This document shows, piece after piece, positions 8,736 through 18,700 of a stretch of DNA of 44,557 nucleotides (positions are counted from its first letter, which is position 1; each line of letters starts with the position of its first letter). The stretch covers positions 96,001 through 140,557 of the forward strand of contig DEAI01000010.1 of the NCBI GenBank assembly GCA_002346675.1, read 5' to 3'. The stretch comes from Fidelibacterota bacterium UBA2986. Lineage in GTDB: Bacteria > Fidelibacterota > Marinisomatia > Marinisomatales > AB-629-J13. A program made the translations under genes and the position numbers. The notes beneath the pieces are model-generated. The model had not been told where the DNA came from. It made no database searches and saw nothing but the letters and a program-made list of their open reading frames with translations.

Positions 8736-10577
8736 CTAATTTGCAACCAAATTTTCCGCTACAATATCAGCAATATCCTTTACCTGAATTTCTTTTTGGT
8801 CATCAGGTGTCAACGGGCCCAGCCCCTGCTTCATCATTCCAAAACAAAAATTACAGCCTGTGGCTACAGTTTCTGCACCCGATTCAACCACCTGCTGTGC
8901 TCTAACTAGATGAGTTCGTCCCTTGGTTTCTTTCTTCCACCAGAGCCCACCGCCTGCACCGCAGCACAAGGTTTTATTTCCATGTTCTTCCATCTCAAAA
9001 TATTTGGAAGAGGAGGCATTTAGTGCATTACGTGGAGCGTCTATCTCATCCAAAGTTCGAGAGAGATTACATGGGTCGTGATAGGTTAACTTTTCAGATG
9101 ACGAGCGGCTTACCGATATTTTTTTTGAATCAATCAGCTTAGAGATAACCTGTGTGTGGTGTTCAACTTTGTAGGAGACCTCACCATATTTTTTATATTC
9201 CTGATCTAAATTCACAACACAATGCGGGCAGAGACTGGTAACTTTTTTTACACCCTCGAGCTGTTCTTTATTTTGCTCCATTAGCATTTGATAGGTTAGC
9301 TTATCGCCTAGCCTGTTTGCAGGATCTCCGGAACACATCTCTTCGGTCAAAACCCCATAGGTAACACCGGCCTCATCCAATATTTTTGTAAAACTCCTAA
9401 CGGAATTTTCAAAATCAGGGTCTAGACCATATCGAGCAAAACAACCCAGCCAGAGCAAATAGTCTTTATCAGGTTTATAATCAGGCAATGTATCAGCTAG
9501 GGGCGATTGAAAAGCTCCCTCTGTATTTCCAGATTCCTGGAGATTGCGAAAAACTTTTTGATATTCCTGAGGAACCTGACCTTCCACCAAAACCTGGTGC
9601 CTTCGAATTTCATCAGATTTTTCCACGTGATTTCCAACCGGACAAATATCTGTGCAGGCCTGGCAGGTAGTACACTCCCACCCTGCTTCCACATTAATCT
9701 GCCCCAACACATCCACACCTGAGGAATGGAGCATAGGGTCTTTCAAATCCAAAATAAAATGATGTTTAGGGTCTAACAATCCTCCCCCACGATTTGCTGG
9801 ACAGACCTCAGTACAGCGACCACACTCCACACAACTAAAAATATCCAGTGCCTGCTTTTTACTCATTTTTGTCAGACCGCTCAGCATGGAGTCTAATTCC
9901 TCTTCAGAGGCCTCCATATCTATTTCTACAGTATCATGATCTGGGACAGTAAACGAGCGAAAAAATATATTGACTGGAGCCAGCACTAGGTGCAAGTGTT
10001 TGGATCTCGGGATAAGAAATAAAAACGCTAGTATGAGAAACGAATGTCCCCACCAATTTAATTTTTCAATATTTTCAGGAAGATCTAATTCTGTTAACAT
10101 ATATGTTGCCATTAGAAGAGTAATAAATATAGCAACAAGCCCAGACGTAATAGATATCTTTCCCAGCTCTTTGGGCTTTAGATAAAATCTTCGATAGGCT
10201 AAATACAGAATTCCAATTATCACCAAAACAGCAAATGGAGCAGCGACCCAACTGTAGATCGAGTAGGCAGTTTCTCCCAACAATCTCCCATTAAATCCTC
10301 GGACAAAATGGTCTAAAGTTATAACTCCAAATGCCATGAATCCCCAAAACACCAGCGCGTGCATGAGTCCCGGAAGAAATCGCTCTCGTATAACCTTCTC
10401 TTGTAGCAGAACTTCCCTGAAAAACCGAAGACACCGCTCTCCAATTCTGTCAATAGGTAAAGTTCCAGTACCTTTTATTATGATAGAAATTCTCTTCCAA
10501 ATTTCATATGTAAAAGAGCTAACTGAGAAAATGACGAACACAAGTAAAATTACTTGTTCAAATAAAGAAAAATACAT
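8736..10577 (-). CDS. Membrane Fe-S ETF:quinone oxidoreductase (HdrD-like, DUF224/EMO type)
   Basis: 613 residues. The N-terminal third has about five to six membrane helices of the NarI/DUF224 type with conserved His (HALVFWGFMAFG). Two 4Fe-4S motifs follow, CVECGRCTEVCP near residue 247 and CTTCQACTDICP near 301. Two Cys-rich (CCG) domains then include CPHC and CCGAGGG near 534. This is the layout of the membrane oxidoreductase that takes electrons from ETF into the menaquinone pool in Geobacter, Syntrophus and relatives. The gene is on the same strand directly after etfB and etfA, which supports the role. It replaces the mitochondrial-type ETF-QO. The start ATG is followed by a credible first helix. 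Confidence 0.85.
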   Translation of the reverse strand: MYFSLFEQVILLVFVIFSVSSFTYEIWKRISIIIKGTGTLPIDRIGERCLRFFREVLLQEKVIRERFLPGLMHALVFWGFMAFGVITLDHFVRGFNGRLLGETAYSIYSWVAAPFAVLVIIGILYLAYRRFYLKPKELGKISITSGLVAIFITLLMATYMLTELDLPENIEKLNWWGHSFLILAFLFLIPRSKHLHLVLAPVNIFFRSFTVPDHDTVEIDMEASEEELDSMLSGLTKMSKKQALDIFSCVECGRCTEVCPANRGGGLLDPKHHFILDLKDPMLHSSGVDVLGQINVEAGWECTTCQACTDICPVGNHVEKSDEIRRHQVLVEGQVPQEYQKVFRNLQESGNTEGAFQSPLADTLPDYKPDKDYLLWLGCFARYGLDPDFENSVRSFTKILDEAGVTYGVLTEEMCSGDPANRLGDKLTYQMLMEQNKEQLEGVKKVTSLCPHCVVNLDQEYKKYGEVSYKVEHHTQVISKLIDSKKISVSRSSSEKLTYHDPCNLSRTLDEIDAPRNALNASSSKYFEMEEHGNKTLCCGAGGGLWWKKETKGRTHLVRAQQVVESGAETVATGCNFCFGMMKQGLGPLTPDDQKEIQVKDIADIVAENLVAN

Positions 10578-10591
10578 TGGCTATCTCAAAA

Positions 10592-11563
10592 TTATTGGTT
10601 TTGGAGTGCCTCGGTCAGCTTAGGTACAATCTCATTCAAATCTCCCACAACCGCGTAATCTGCGAGCTCAAAAATTGGTGCATCTGGGTCTTTGTTGATT
10701 GCGATAATACTTTGTGACCCTTTCATTCCAACAACATGCTGAATAGCCCCAGAAATTCCAACTGAAAAATAGAGCTTAGGTGAGACATTCTGACCTGAGC
10801 TACCAACCTGCCTGAAAGGCGGAAGCCAACCGGAATCTATTACCGGTCTCGACGCAGCAATTTCTGCCCCCATTGCTTTTGCTAATTCCTCCACCATTGG
10901 AATTTTTGTATCCTCTCCAATCCCCCTTCCAACAGATACTATCACATCTGCGCTGGTTAAATCAACGCCACCTGAAGATTCCTGAAATGGTTCTTCACTT
11001 TTAGAGCGAATTTGTTCTTGAGACAAGGATAATTCAATTTGGCGAACTGGTGTGTCTCCCCTTTTGACAGCGCTTGCCTGATAGGCAGCAGACTGAAAAC
11101 TGACAAGGCCACAACTGCCTCCTCTGACAACAATATCAGAGCCTAGTTTAGAATTGAACATTTGTTTAGTAAAAACGGAATTCCCATCTTCAGCTCTAAA
11201 AGAGATCACATCGGCAATAAATGGTGCCCCGGTAAACACACTGACAGATGGTAAGAAATCTCTCACCATATATGTGTGTGCCATTACAACAAACTCAGGA
11301 GACTCTATCTCTACAACCTGTTTTGTGATCTCGGCAAAACCATCGCAAGAGTATTCCTTTAATAGCTCATGGTTCACAGCGATCACCTCGCTCGCTTCAA
11401 GACTCTTAGCTTGTTGAGTTAGAGGATCAATATCATTCCCCATTACTAAAATTGAGAGCTTGGAATTCAACTTTTCAGCCATATCCTGAGCGGCAGCGAC
11501 CGCCTCCAAACTCATGCCATGGATTGAATTTCCCTTTTGCTCTAAGATTACGAGTATTCCCAT
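10592..11563 (-). CDS. etfA: Electron transfer flavoprotein alpha subunit
   Basis: 323 residues, normal for EtfA. The C-terminal FAD domain is clear: SRPVIDSGW, RQVGSSGQNVSP, YFSVGISGAIQH and AINKDPDAPIFE. The N-terminal domain has the usual alpha/beta ETF fold. It binds FAD and receives electrons from acyl-CoA dehydrogenases such as the one at 27537. It begins 3 bases after the etfB stop and ends 14 bases before the membrane oxidoreductase gene, so the three are surely co-transcribed. Confidence 0.93.
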   Translation of the reverse strand: MGILVILEQKGNSIHGMSLEAVAAAQDMAEKLNSKLSILVMGNDIDPLTQQAKSLEASEVIAVNHELLKEYSCDGFAEITKQVVEIESPEFVVMAHTYMVRDFLPSVSVFTGAPFIADVISFRAEDGNSVFTKQMFNSKLGSDIVVRGGSCGLVSFQSAAYQASAVKRGDTPVRQIELSLSQEQIRSKSEEPFQESSGGVDLTSADVIVSVGRGIGEDTKIPMVEELAKAMGAEIAASRPVIDSGWLPPFRQVGSSGQNVSPKLYFSVGISGAIQHVVGMKGSQSIIAINKDPDAPIFELADYAVVGDLNEIVPKLTEALQNQ

Positions 11564-11566
11564 CGC

Positions 11567-12346
11567 TTAAGCTCCTAAAACTTTTACTTCTGATTTTAAA
11601 ATATCCATCAGCCGTGCTACCTGTACATCCGGATCTCCCTCAATATATTCGGTTTGTTTATCTGTCTCTAGATTGTAGATCCGGGTTACTTTTTGTAGAC
11701 CCTCACTCAAATTCAGATCAGTTTTATTTATGGTCTTTATCTCTTTTTTCTTTGCACCCATTATCCCTTTTAGAGATGGATATCTGGGAGTGTTTATTCC
11801 TGATTGAATGGAAACAGAGGCCGGAAGTGGTAGAGTTAACCATTGAAACCAGCCAGACTCCAGCTCACGCTTGACCCTAATTTTATCCTCCTGTATTTCA
11901 GTTGACATTGCCAAGGTCGCTGTTGACATTCCCAGCATTGCTCCCAATAAAACCCCTGTTTGCCCCATGCCCAGGTCAACTGACTGCAGACCCGAAAATA
12001 TCAGGTCAAAGGACTCAGATTGAATACTTTCAAACAAAATATGCGCAATTTGATGTGGGTCTGTTTCAAAAGGGCCTTCTTCCACAATATGCACCGCTCT
12101 GTCTGCGCCCTTTGCTAAAGCCTCTCGTATGACCCTTGGCGCTCTTCCAGATGGCCCCATGCAGACTACCACGACCTCTCCCTCTCCCCGCTTTTCTTTT
12201 ATCAAAAGTGCCTCCTCCAATGCAAATGAATCATTCTCATTCATTTCATATTGAATTTGTCCTTCTTCAATCCATAATTCATTTTCCGCAGGTCGAAACG
12301 TAGAATCACTTACCGGAACCTGCTTAATCAATACCGCTATTTTCAT
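11567..12346 (-). CDS. etfB: Electron transfer flavoprotein beta subunit
   Basis: 259 residues, the usual EtfB length. It starts MKIAVLIKQVP and has the ENDSFALEEAL, GADRAVHI and DLIFSGLQSVDLGMGQTG landmarks of the family, then a beta-strand-rich end with PRYPSLKGIMGAKKK. It pairs with EtfA and binds AMP. A GAGGAT ribosome site lies 8 bases before the ATG. It is the first gene of the minus-strand operon; a promoter candidate is listed upstream. Confidence 0.93.
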   Translation of the reverse strand: MKIAVLIKQVPVSDSTFRPAENELWIEEGQIQYEMNENDSFALEEALLIKEKRGEGEVVVVCMGPSGRAPRVIREALAKGADRAVHIVEEGPFETDPHQIAHILFESIQSESFDLIFSGLQSVDLGMGQTGVLLGAMLGMSTATLAMSTEIQEDKIRVKRELESGWFQWLTLPLPASVSIQSGINTPRYPSLKGIMGAKKKEIKTINKTDLNLSEGLQKVTRIYNLETDKQTEYIEGDPDVQVARLMDILKSEVKVLGA

Positions 12347-12439
12347 TTAATGATATCCTCTGAGTCAGTTGTTTGATTTGTTAAATATTAGGTTTAATTT
12401 ACATTCTAGTTGTACTTCGGATAAATAATTTCACAGTTA

Positions 12440-12469
12440 ATTCTACTTTTAAACGTAATTTTATATCAA
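12440..12469 (-). promoter_or_regulatory. Promoter candidate for the etfBA operon
   Basis: On the minus strand, TTGATA (12464-12469) and TAGAAT (12440-12445) are separated by 18 bases. Each differs from the sigma-70 consensus at one or two positions. Transcription would begin near 12433, giving a leader of about 87 bases. FCB bacteria often use a different -10/-35, so this is tentative. Confidence 0.4.
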
Positions 12470-12471
12470 TC

Positions 12472-12570
12472 ATGTCAAGGCTAACTATTGAAGTACTCAT
12501 AAATTTAATGTTTACAGCTGGTATCCTTCTACTTCTATGGAGCCTTAGGAGGTGGTTTGAGAGGAAATAA
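12472..12570 (+). CDS. Possible 32-residue single-pass membrane peptide
   Basis: A short plus-strand frame with ATG at 12472 and TAA at 12570. It encodes a 32-residue peptide with a short polar start, a hydrophobic helix containing AGILLLLW and a strongly basic end (RRWFERK). This positive-inside tail is typical of real small membrane proteins. There is no clear Shine-Dalgarno, and its beginning lies next to the divergent etf promoter candidate. It could equally be chance in AT-rich DNA. Confidence 0.3.
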   Translation: MSRLTIEVLINLMFTAGILLLLWSLRRWFERK

Positions 12571-12746
12571 AATATTTTGTTGGAGCTAGAATAAACATTT
12601 ATTTTGTGATACAACTCACATTATACAAAAAAGCACTTGCGAATTTTGCCAACTCTAAGTATTTTTTGACCTCTTTGTATGTGTTATCTAAACATCAAAT
12701 ACGCAATTTTGCGCGTCACCTTTAAATTTAATAAAAGGAGTCAACA
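12571..12746 (+). promoter_or_regulatory. Leader region of the secreted-protein gene
   Basis: Non-coding DNA before the 974-residue protein. TTGACC (12666-12671) could be a -35, with only a weak -10 (TAAACA) 17 bases on. A perfect dyad CGCAA-TT-TTGCG lies at 12702-12713, and a similar GCGAATTTTGC occurs near 12638. A strong AGGAG at 12736-12740 stands 6 bases before the ATG. The dyad may be an operator or a leader hairpin. Confidence 0.3.
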
Positions 12747-15671
12747 ATGAATCAGTTTTACAAACTATCAGTTTACACCTTGTTTTTAACCTCCCTAGTC
12801 CTTTCACAGTCACTTACAGGAAACTATCAGGTTGATTACATAAATGTAGACTACACCTGGGTTGTTCGCCCTCCGGATGCAACAACTGACCTTGAGCCAG
12901 TTCTGTCCGATCCTTCCAACCCATACAACGCTCAGGGAGGATATGATTTTACCGTAAGCTGGCCCAGCAGCGCAAACCCGCTTTTCAGCTACCCAATTGT
13001 ATCTTTTGCTGTTGGAGACACAGCAAGAACTCTGCCGGTTCCTCTTTGGGGGCTGCTCCAGTTAGCTGGATTCCCGTATGGCTGGATCTCCATGAATGTT
13101 GACTTTAACGATGATGGAACATTTCATATTAATGATGCATCAAATGATTTCTTTAATGGTGACGGATCTGATGGTATTGCCCCTCCACCTTTTTATAGAC
13201 ACGGCAGTAACTATCCCACAACTGTTACAGCGGACTGCGTGACAGGTCAGGAGGTTCTCCCTGTCAATGAGGATGGAACATGGACCAGCGCGGGAACGTT
13301 TGTAGATGAGTTTCGCAATCAGCTGAATCAGGGCTGGGGAATTACCCTTTCCGGAACGTTTGCAGAGTTTTCAGCTGTCGATCTTTTAAATGATGTACCC
13401 GGAGTTGACTATGGTCAGGTTGGAAACTCAATTGATTTTACTGATTTCCCTTGGAGAGAAGAGGGAACCTCTGCTCCGCACCATACACCCAACCCAAGCT
13501 ATGGTACCATGCAGGTAACCTACAATGATGATTTTTCAACTGTCCAGGACTTTGGTGTGGGCTGGTCAGCAACAGATGGCCCGTCCAGCAATATCAATGT
13601 TGTGGACCCAACTGACGATGGGTATATTGAAGAGGAGGCTGGCTTTTATAATGGAGTCCTAGGTTCCGCAACTGCCCCCATCGGAACAGCCCCAGATGGT
13701 AATCCCATATTTGACCCAACCAGTGACAATTGGGGTGAGTGGGCACAGCTTTTTGATCCAGTGGGCGGAGATGGTATCCCCATGAATGGTGATGAGCCTC
13801 TACAGTTTACCGGTTACTATTTTACCTATAACTTTATGATGGCATATGGAGCAGGTGTAGGGACATTTGAGGGATGTGCCGAGGCATTTGTTCCTGGATG
13901 TGTTGCAGAGTGTATGGCAGGGGGTACAGATCAAGCTTCCTGTGTTGCCAACTGTTCTTTTTTATCTGTTGAGGAGTGTGCTGATGATGCGGGAGCTGCT
14001 ATTCTGACCAATCCCCTGTATGCTGGTGGAACTCCATTAGATGCTGCCACCGCTGGAGCTGTTGCAGCAGGCGCATATGCTGAGGTCATACTTCCCTGTC
14101 TCGGTACGGGTGGTGATGCAATGGATTGTGTGCTTAATGGCTTGATCTGGTGCATTGGTGCAGCTGAATATGCTACAGGCGGAGCCTGGTCCTTTCCAGA
14201 TGACTCTGGTGGCGAAATTGATTTGGTAGGTGATCTTAATTTTATTGACACAGATGGCGATGGTATCCCTGACACACCCACCTCTAGCGCTGGAGGTCGG
14301 CTGACCTTTCAGGCAGATAACCTCTGTATTCCTGTGCTTGAAACACAGGAAGTCACAGCGCGTTTTCAAAACACAGAGAACTTTCGCTGGCTTGACCAGG
14401 TAGGTTTTGGTACATGTGTTGTAACTGAACTACCAACTTGTGTTGCTGAATGTATGGGCACTGGAGAAACTCAGGATAATTGTGTAGATTATTGTACAGG
14501 CGTTTGCCTGGCAACCAACGGCAACCCAGGGATGGCACAGATCAATGCTGGCTGGAATCTAGCGGGACTTCCCATTGAAACCAGCGGACTCCCATATCTA
14601 TATGATGTGGACGGAGATCAGATCCCAGACCTTGATCTCTTCGGTGATCCAACAGCAGAAGGAATTGAAACTGTTCCCGGGTCTCTATATGAGTTTAATG
14701 GAACCTATGTTCCTGCCGTTGCCCCTGTAGCAGGAAAAGGTTACTGGCTGCGCTCTACCACGGACCATGTTGCATTATTTCAGGGGTATGACAGGTTGAC
14801 AATTACCCATACATTAACTGAAGGTTGGAACATGATCTCTGGTATTACTGAGGTAATGTATCTGAATGAGATCACCGATCCCAACGGTGTCATTGTACCA
14901 GGGTCTCTATATGATTTTGCGGGAACCTATGCAGATGCTCAGGCTATTATCCCTGGAAGAGGTTACTGGGTGCGCGCATCTGAGACAGCTGATGTAACCT
15001 TCACAAAGGGGACCTCATCTGGAAAGACAAGGGAATTCCAGAGACAGACAGCAAACACTATTCAGCTTACAAATGGTATGGGCCTGAAATCTATGCCTCT
15101 GTATTTTGGATTAGCCATTGCTGATGAAAAACAGAAACTCAGTTATGGGTTACCACCCGCGCCGCCTGAAGCTGTTGGTGCGTTTGATATCCGCTTTGAA
15201 AATGACATGAGATACATTGAAAACACAGGTGTATTATTTGTCAGTGATAACTCAAAAGAGCTCACTATCACATATGAAATAGTGGACGGGTCTCAATGGA
15301 TCTTATCAGGATCACAGCAGTATACTCTTGAGGGCTCAGGTGAACTCATAATTACTGGAGATGTCTCTGAGCTAACCATGAGAAAAGCTGGTACGGAAGC
15401 ACTCCCTGGATCATTTGCGCTAAGGCAGAATTTCCCCAACCCATTCAATCCGGTAACCCAAATTGCAATTCAATTACCGGAAAACCAGCACACAACTGTA
15501 TCAGTTTGGACACTCGCTGGTCAAATGGTTGAGACACTGCACAGCGGTGACTTGAGCGCCGGTGTACATACATTCTCTTTCAATGGAGATCAGCTGGCAA
15601 GCGGAATGTATTTTTACCGTGTAGATGCAGGACCTTATCAGGCCACCAAGAAAATGTTGCTAATGAAATAG
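12747..15671 (+). CDS. Large secreted protein with C-terminal type IX-like sorting domain
   Basis: 974 residues with a signal peptide (about residues 1-20, ending near LVLSQ). The long N-terminal part is Gly/Asp/aromatic-rich and I recognise no family in it. Two similar Cys motifs, CVAECMAGGTDQASCVANC in the middle and CVAECMGTGETQDNC later, look like small disulfide knots. Two copies of a module of about 75 residues follow near 600-680 and 692-760, each with GWN, GSLY-F-GTY and GYW. The last 90 residues (NFPNPFNP to the end) match the type A sorting/anchoring domain used by the type IX system. It is probably exported and attached to the surface or released. A terminator follows, so it is a single-gene unit. 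Confidence 0.75.
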   Translation: MNQFYKLSVYTLFLTSLVLSQSLTGNYQVDYINVDYTWVVRPPDATTDLEPVLSDPSNPYNAQGGYDFTVSWPSSANPLFSYPIVSFAVGDTARTLPVPLWGLLQLAGFPYGWISMNVDFNDDGTFHINDASNDFFNGDGSDGIAPPPFYRHGSNYPTTVTADCVTGQEVLPVNEDGTWTSAGTFVDEFRNQLNQGWGITLSGTFAEFSAVDLLNDVPGVDYGQVGNSIDFTDFPWREEGTSAPHHTPNPSYGTMQVTYNDDFSTVQDFGVGWSATDGPSSNINVVDPTDDGYIEEEAGFYNGVLGSATAPIGTAPDGNPIFDPTSDNWGEWAQLFDPVGGDGIPMNGDEPLQFTGYYFTYNFMMAYGAGVGTFEGCAEAFVPGCVAECMAGGTDQASCVANCSFLSVEECADDAGAAILTNPLYAGGTPLDAATAGAVAAGAYAEVILPCLGTGGDAMDCVLNGLIWCIGAAEYATGGAWSFPDDSGGEIDLVGDLNFIDTDGDGIPDTPTSSAGGRLTFQADNLCIPVLETQEVTARFQNTENFRWLDQVGFGTCVVTELPTCVAECMGTGETQDNCVDYCTGVCLATNGNPGMAQINAGWNLAGLPIETSGLPYLYDVDGDQIPDLDLFGDPTAEGIETVPGSLYEFNGTYVPAVAPVAGKGYWLRSTTDHVALFQGYDRLTITHTLTEGWNMISGITEVMYLNEITDPNGVIVPGSLYDFAGTYADAQAIIPGRGYWVRASETADVTFTKGTSSGKTREFQRQTANTIQLTNGMGLKSMPLYFGLAIADEKQKLSYGLPPAPPEAVGAFDIRFENDMRYIENTGVLFVSDNSKELTITYEIVDGSQWILSGSQQYTLEGSGELIITGDVSELTMRKAGTEALPGSFALRQNFPNPFNPVTQIAIQLPENQHTTVSVWTLAGQMVETLHSGDLSAGVHTFSFNGDQLASGMYFYRVDAGPYQATKKMLLMK

Positions 15672-15704
15672 GTCTGTACTTAACATTCAACCCTTGAATT
15701 ATCT

Positions 15705-15737
15705 GAAACAGTCAGCTTTTGCTGGCTGTTTCTTTTT
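15705..15737 (+). terminator. Rho-independent terminator
   Basis: A 12-bp stem with one G-T pair (15705-15716 with 15721-15732), a TTTT loop and a five-T tail at 15733-15737. It lies 34 bases after the secreted-protein stop and separates that gene from the TonB-dependent receptor. Confidence 0.88.
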
Positions 15738-15770
15738 ATAATCTCAAACCACATTATGGAGAAAAATTGA

Positions 15771-18700
15771 ATGGCCAAACTTGTATTCATTTTCAATATC
15801 ATAATTCTAAATAGCATTCTTGCCCAAACATCTATCTCAGGTAACGTAAAAGATGCCGATAGCGATAGGCCCTTAATCGGTGCTAACGTTATAGTAAAAG
15901 GGACAACGATGGGGGCCGCTACAGATGTAAAGGGAGCTTTTTTTATACCCAATGTTCCTGCCGGGACTTATCTTGTAGCCACCCACTATATGGGATATGA
16001 GCCTATGGAAAAAACTATCGTTGTTGAGGCAGGAATCAATAACCGACTTGATTTTGAACTTCTAACGTCAACCATTCAAATGGAAGAGTATGTTGTAACA
16101 GCATCACGGCGAAGAGAAAGGATCGAAGATGCTCCCGCTGCCATCTCCATTATTACCAAACAAGATATTCGCAGAGAGAGTAACACAAATCTTGGTGATT
16201 ACTTAAAAACCACAAAGGGGCTTGATTTTACTCAGTCAGGTATTGACAGCTACAATATCACAGCAAGAGGATTTAATTCCTCATTCAGTTCCAGGCTTAT
16301 GACCCTTACGGATGGACGAATGGCAAATGTCCCCTCTCTCAGATTGACAGCGTATAATGTCATACCTGTGAGTTTTGATGATGTGGAGCAAATTGAGGTG
16401 GTTCTAGGGCCCTCTTCTGCCCTTTACGGACCAAACGCTCATAGCGGTGTTTTAAATATTATTTCCAGCTCTCCACTCAGATCACAGGGGACCTCTCTAA
16501 ATGTCATGGGAGGAGCTATATCACAGGCAGACACAGACCCACTACAAAAAATTACATTTCGTACAGCTCACAGCTTTGGAAAATTTGGATTTAAAATTTC
16601 CGGAGTAGCTCTGAGAGGAAGCGACTGGAAACACTTCAACTCCGATGAGTATGAGGGTCATGACCCAGCGTTCCTTGGAAGACACAGTCTAAGACACGAT
16701 AAGATTGATAATAATAATAATGCCTGGGAACAAAATAATCCTACCTTTACAGAAGAAATGCTAAATGTCTGGGAAAATTCAGATCCTTCCTGGGCTGAAG
16801 ATTCACTTATGTTTTCTGATGGTATTAGTAACTTCGGTAATGACGCAGAAGCTGGCTCACCCACAATAACCCAAGAAATGATTGACGAAGCAGCCTCTGA
16901 TCAATTTCAAAGATACACTGTCCCTGGAACAAATATTACTCTTTGGTTTGTCACCCAGGAAATGTTGGGGCAAGGCTACGCTGACGGTATTGACAATGAC
17001 GGAGATGGGCAAATTGACAATGGAATTGATGAGGGCATAGATGACTATGCAGAGGTCTGGGTCGATGGTGTGGACAATGACAATGACGGAGAAATTGATG
17101 AGTCCGATGAACAGGGAAGTGAATGGCTAGGCAGATTTGGGGACTTTACAAATAATTGGACCGTTGACGGAGGCGGTTTCGGTGAATATGAGTATGATGA
17201 AGATGGAAATATATTGTTTGACAGCAACAAAAATGGAGTATACGGTGACAACTGGGGAACTGACGGTATAGATAATGATGGCGACTGGGCACCATATTTT
17301 GATGAATCAGGGAATCCCTGGGATATCGCTCAAGAAGAATTTGAGGACCTGAACTCTAATGGTATCTGGGACGAGGGAGAGTTTTTAGCTGATGGAAATT
17401 TTAATGGCGTCTGGGATGATGCAGAGCCATATACAGAGCAAAACGGGGTTGAGGGATGGCAGAGTGAAGAGTCATTCGCAGATAACAATGGTAATGAGGT
17501 TTTTGATGAAGGTGATTTTCTATTTCCATGGACAGATTATGATGGGGACGGGGAGTGGGACCCCGCAGAGCCTTTTGAGGATTTAAACGGAGATGGAGAA
17601 TATTCAGAGTCAGAGTATTTTGTTGATTCAAATGGAAACGGAATATGGGACCCCAATGAGTCACTCGATGATATAAATGGAAACGGAATATGGGACCAGT
17701 TTGATTTAAATGACATTGATGGTAATGGTCTACCATCCATAGGAGAGATTGGAGTTGATGAGCCGGATGAAGGCGACTTCAATTTAAATTATGGCAACCT
17801 ACCAAATGTTCTGATGGACGCCAATGATGATGGAATAAATGATTATCCAGATTTTAACGTACGCAACTATCGCTATGATATTCGTGCTGACTGGGAACCA
17901 AACAACGATATTAGTCTCAGTGTAAACCATGGCTATGCCTATGCCAGAAATATAAACATTACGCCTATTGCCCGATACCTTGCTGATGGGTGGATCTATA
18001 AATACTATCAGGGTAGGCTCCGTTATAAGAATTTCTTTTTTCAAACATATCTTAACTCAAGCTACTCCGGTAATCCCAAAAAACCAACACGTAGTCTTGC
18101 AACTGGAAGACGTATTTATGACCGTTCAAAAAAATTCTCTGCACAGCTCCAGCACGCTTTAGAGTATTTTGATGGTAACTTCCGATTAGTTTGGGGGCTG
18201 GACTATTTTCTCACAATGCCAGATACCCGGGGAACCATATTATCTGACAAAGCTGGAAACGATCTAAGAGATAACAATGGAAACGGAGAGGGGGGCTCTC
18301 TAACAGGTCTAGTAGAGCCACTTGGATATATTGATTATTATTATGATCCCGGTGTTGACTATCTAAAAAATAAAAGTGATATATTAACTGATAATGTACA
18401 GGGAGCATATGCAGATGGGATTGATAATGACGGTGATAGCAATGATTTTTCAGATTTAAACGGCAACGGAATCCCCGATTATATCGATGAGAATGAGAAT
18501 GGGATCTGTGACTATGGTGAGACTGAACCAGGGGTCAGATGGGCTGGTGAGAATAACTTTTATGTTTATGCAGATGGGATTGATAATAACGGAGATGGAG
18601 ATATTGATGAGAATATAGATGAAGGGATTGATGAGCCTGCGGAAAATAATCGATATGTGGTCAATGAGCTGGGACTTTATTATCAGCTAAACTGGAAACT

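Noticed and set aside
12399..12614. A 71-residue minus-strand frame upstream of etfB.
   Set aside because: No ribosome site, amino-acid composition unlike neighbouring proteins, and it overlaps the promoter candidate for etfB.
17401..17782. Minus-strand frames of 81 and 111 residues opposite the receptor repeats.
   Set aside because: They are antisense shadows of the Asp/Asn-rich repeats (Ser/Pro/His-rich readings) with no ribosome site.
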